Part shown: positions 5,899 to 7,257 of the stretch, piece by piece | How positions within the stretch are numbered: the stretch's first letter is position 1 | Layout: each line of letters starts with the position of its first letter | Assembly: GCA_937920455.1 (NCBI GenBank) | Contig: CALETX010000422.1 | Span: forward strand, 1-7,257 | Direction of reading: 5' to 3' | Source: an uncultured bacterium | GTDB taxonomy: Bacteria > Verrucomicrobiota > Kiritimatiellia > UBA8416 > CALETX01 | DNA: 7,257 bases | Notes under the pieces: model-generated | Seen by the model: the letters and a program-made list of their open reading frames with translations, nothing else | Database searches by the model: none | Told to the model about the DNA's origin: nothing | Translations under genes and position numbers: made by a program

Positions 5899-6906
5899 AT
5901 GAGAGAAAATTGTTGGCGTGAGGCACCTTCATCGGATTCTGCGTTGGCAAGTCGCATCAAGAAAGCGCAGCCATGGCGGGGTGGCGGCGCTGAAGCTTCG
6001 ACGCTGAGTCAGGAGGCGGCGTCCTTCGTGCTGGCTCTTGTGCTGGCGGGTGTATCGTCGCTTGCAGCAGACACAAACATTCTTGCATTTGCGGACCATC
6101 TTTTTCGGTCTGCGGACTATTACCGCGCCATTACGGAGTATGAGCGTTTTGCGTTCCTCTATCCGGACGATCCGCTTGCGGACGCGGCCAGGTTTCGCAT
6201 TGCCCTGTGCTATGTCGCGGGACAAAAACCCAACGCGGCGAGACCGCGCCTGCTCGATCTTGTCAATTCCAAGCCCGAGAGTGCGGTGGGCAGAAACGCA
6301 ACGCTGTTGCTGGCCGATCTAGATTATCGGTCCGGTAATTATGCCGGTGCGGCCGGCAGGCTCGAAGAGTTCCTCACAACGGATCCGGACGACCCACGCG
6401 CGGACGGAGTGCGCCTGCGCCTTGCGCTTTGCCGCCTTCGGGCGGGAGAAACCGACCTTGCATGCCGCGCTTTGCAAAACGTTCCTCCTGATTCTGAAGC
6501 TCAAAAATCAGCGGATCTTCTGATGGGGCAGTTTAAGGAATTCGAAAGTTTATCGCGCAAGTCTCCTGGCGGCGCAGCCGTGCTCTCTGCTCTGGCTCCG
6601 GGACTGGGCCAACTATACGTTGGGCGTAAAGGAGACGCTTTTATGGCGTTTCTCATGAATGCCCTGTTCATAGGCGGAGCAGTCGCGGCATTTCACAATG
6701 ACGAGCCCGTTGCCGGTTCCGTCTTTTCAATCGCCGGCTTGAGCGCTTATGCGGGCTCTATTGCAAATGCATCCGTGAGCGCACGCAAGATCAATCGTAG
6801 CCAGGAGACGCACTTCTTTCAGAGGCTTCATCTTTCTCTGGGATTCGGTGGATGGGGTTTTGACGATGCTGGTCGTCCAGGCATAGGGTGGCGCTTTGAT
6901 TTCTGA
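5899..6906 (+). CDS. Secreted TPR protein with C-terminal PGxGQxY domain
   Basis: I do not recognise a named gene. The 335-residue product has a long polar N-terminus, a hydrophobic segment (ASFVLALVLAGVSSLA, 41-56) that looks like a signal peptide or anchor, and then TPR-like helices over about 60-205. SADYYRAITEYERFAFLYPDD and the later RSGNYAGAAGRLEEFL and DPDDPRADGVRLRLALCRL resemble YbgF/BamD-type repeats. From residue 229 comes LSALAPGLGQLYVGRKGD, then two hydrophobic helices (about 247-264 and 272-290). The C-terminus has alternating hydrophobic residues (LHLSLGFGGWGF, RPGIGWRFDF) and ends in Phe. ATG at 5899 is chosen over 5854 because GGAGG (5886-5890) lies 8 nt before it. It starts 2 nt after the yidD-like stop, so the two genes are almost certainly cotranscribed. 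The likely site is the envelope, with the TPRs as a protein-binding scaffold. Function is unknown, and homologues beyond the TPR part should be sought by profile search. Confidence 0.85.
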   Translation: MRENCWREAPSSDSALASRIKKAQPWRGGGAEASTLSQEAASFVLALVLAGVSSLAADTNILAFADHLFRSADYYRAITEYERFAFLYPDDPLADAARFRIALCYVAGQKPNAARPRLLDLVNSKPESAVGRNATLLLADLDYRSGNYAGAAGRLEEFLTTDPDDPRADGVRLRLALCRLRAGETDLACRALQNVPPDSEAQKSADLLMGQFKEFESLSRKSPGGAAVLSALAPGLGQLYVGRKGDAFMAFLMNALFIGGAVAAFHNDEPVAGSVFSIAGLSAYAGSIANASVSARKINRSQETHFFQRLHLSLGFGGWGFDDAGRPGIGWRFDF

Positions 6907-6936
6907 ACGGCTGATCGCACTCTCGCAAAGAAACAA

Positions 6937-6957
6937 GGGGCGGCGCCAGGCCGCCCC
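6937..6957 (-). terminator. Rho-independent terminator of the small minus-strand gene
   Basis: GGGGCGGC (6937-6944) and GCCGCCCC (6950-6957) form a perfect 8-bp stem with a 5-nt loop, between the two convergent genes. Read on the minus strand it is followed by TTGTTTCTTT, a T-rich tail. The plus-strand side has no T-run, so it should stop the 6993-7256 gene efficiently and the TPR transcript less so. Confidence 0.7.
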
Positions 6958-6992
6958 AAGCCCTCTCTCAGACAAGACGCGCGTTGCGCAGA

Positions 6993-7256
6993 TCACCTGG
7001 ATCCGGGCGCGCTCCAGAAATCAATGCGAATATTGCTCGTTGAATCTCCATTTGCTGCATCCATGACCGAACTCAACTGTACCAGGAAGCACAAGTATCC
7101 CAGGATGCACTCGCCGAACGGAAAGGAGCCTTGCCATCCGCTGTTGTACCATTCGCCGCAGCCGGGCATAACAGCTGAGAGTATTGTAGCTGCCCCGGCA
7201 TCTTTTTCGGCCTTTGCCATTGGCGCGGCTATTACCAGCAACATTACGCATATCAT
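6993..7256 (-). CDS. Small secreted PGxGxWY protein, probably partial at 5' end
   Basis: I do not recognise this gene. The visible 87 residues begin with a hydrophobic run (MLLVIAAP) and AKA-E, a good signal peptidase I site after residue 16. Then comes ILSAVMPGCGEWYNSGW (25-41), a second hydrophobic stretch (CILGYLCFLVQL, 50-61) and a polar tail ending WSAPGSR. An ATG sits at 7256, one base from the window edge, but the signal peptide lacks the usual basic residues before its hydrophobic core, so the true start probably lies beyond the window. The LSAxxPGxGxxY motif is shared with the C-terminal domain of the convergent TPR protein, which suggests a related membrane-associated domain. It has a hairpin with a T-rich tail immediately downstream. 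A second minus-strand reading frame over the same bases (7021-7251) gives a basic, signal-free product and is not favoured. Confidence 0.65.
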   Translation of the reverse strand: MICVMLLVIAAPMAKAEKDAGAATILSAVMPGCGEWYNSGWQGSFPFGECILGYLCFLVQLSSVMDAANGDSTSNIRIDFWSAPGSR

Positions 7257-7257
7257 T

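Noticed and set aside
7021..7251. Second minus-strand frame over the small right-edge gene
   Set aside because: Its product is basic with no signal peptide or motif, while the 6993-7256 frame has a signal peptide with an AKA cleavage site and the PGxGxxY motif.

Overview
The window holds two unrelated gene blocks separated by a divergent intergenic region. It looks like a moderately GC-rich Gram-negative-type bacterium. The genes have good Shine-Dalgarno sites and tight overlaps, the xylose-binding protein is probably a lipoprotein, and there are secreted TPR proteins. A PVC-group or related environmental lineage (Verrucomicrobia, Lentisphaerae or Kiritimatiellae type) would fit, but this is a guess from gene style. 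No rRNA or other marker is present.

Minus-strand block (36-5230). In transcription order it encodes a GH30 family glycoside hydrolase, a XylF-type D-xylose-binding lipoprotein, a XylG-type double ABC ATPase and a XylH-type permease. The three transporter genes are coupled by overlapping stop and start codons (xylF/xylG as ATGA, xylG/xylH as TTGA if the TTG start is used). The hydrolase is separated from xylF by about 55 nt that contain a small hairpin. The layout suggests one operon for breaking down a xylose-containing (or similar) glycoside and importing the released pentose. The hydrolase shows no export signal, so how cleavage and uptake are ordered is unclear. Positions 1-35 lie downstream of the permease stop and show nothing I can name.

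Intergenic region (5231-5374). It carries a fair candidate promoter for the minus operon and a weak one for the plus operon. No convincing operator was found here. A strong inverted repeat lies just downstream, at 5394-5414, before the more likely yidD-like start.

Plus-strand block (5456-6906) and convergent gene (6993 to the right edge). A YidD-domain protein with an apparent lipoprotein or secretion signal is followed after 2 nt by a secreted TPR protein. The C-terminal part of that TPR protein has a PGxGQxY motif and hydrophobic helices. Facing them on the minus strand is a small secreted protein, probably cut by the window edge, that carries a version of the same LSAxxPGxGxxY motif. A GC-rich hairpin at 6937-6957 has its T-rich tail on the minus strand and probably terminates that gene. 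Together these three genes are the least understood part of the window, possibly an envelope module built around an exported YidD variant.
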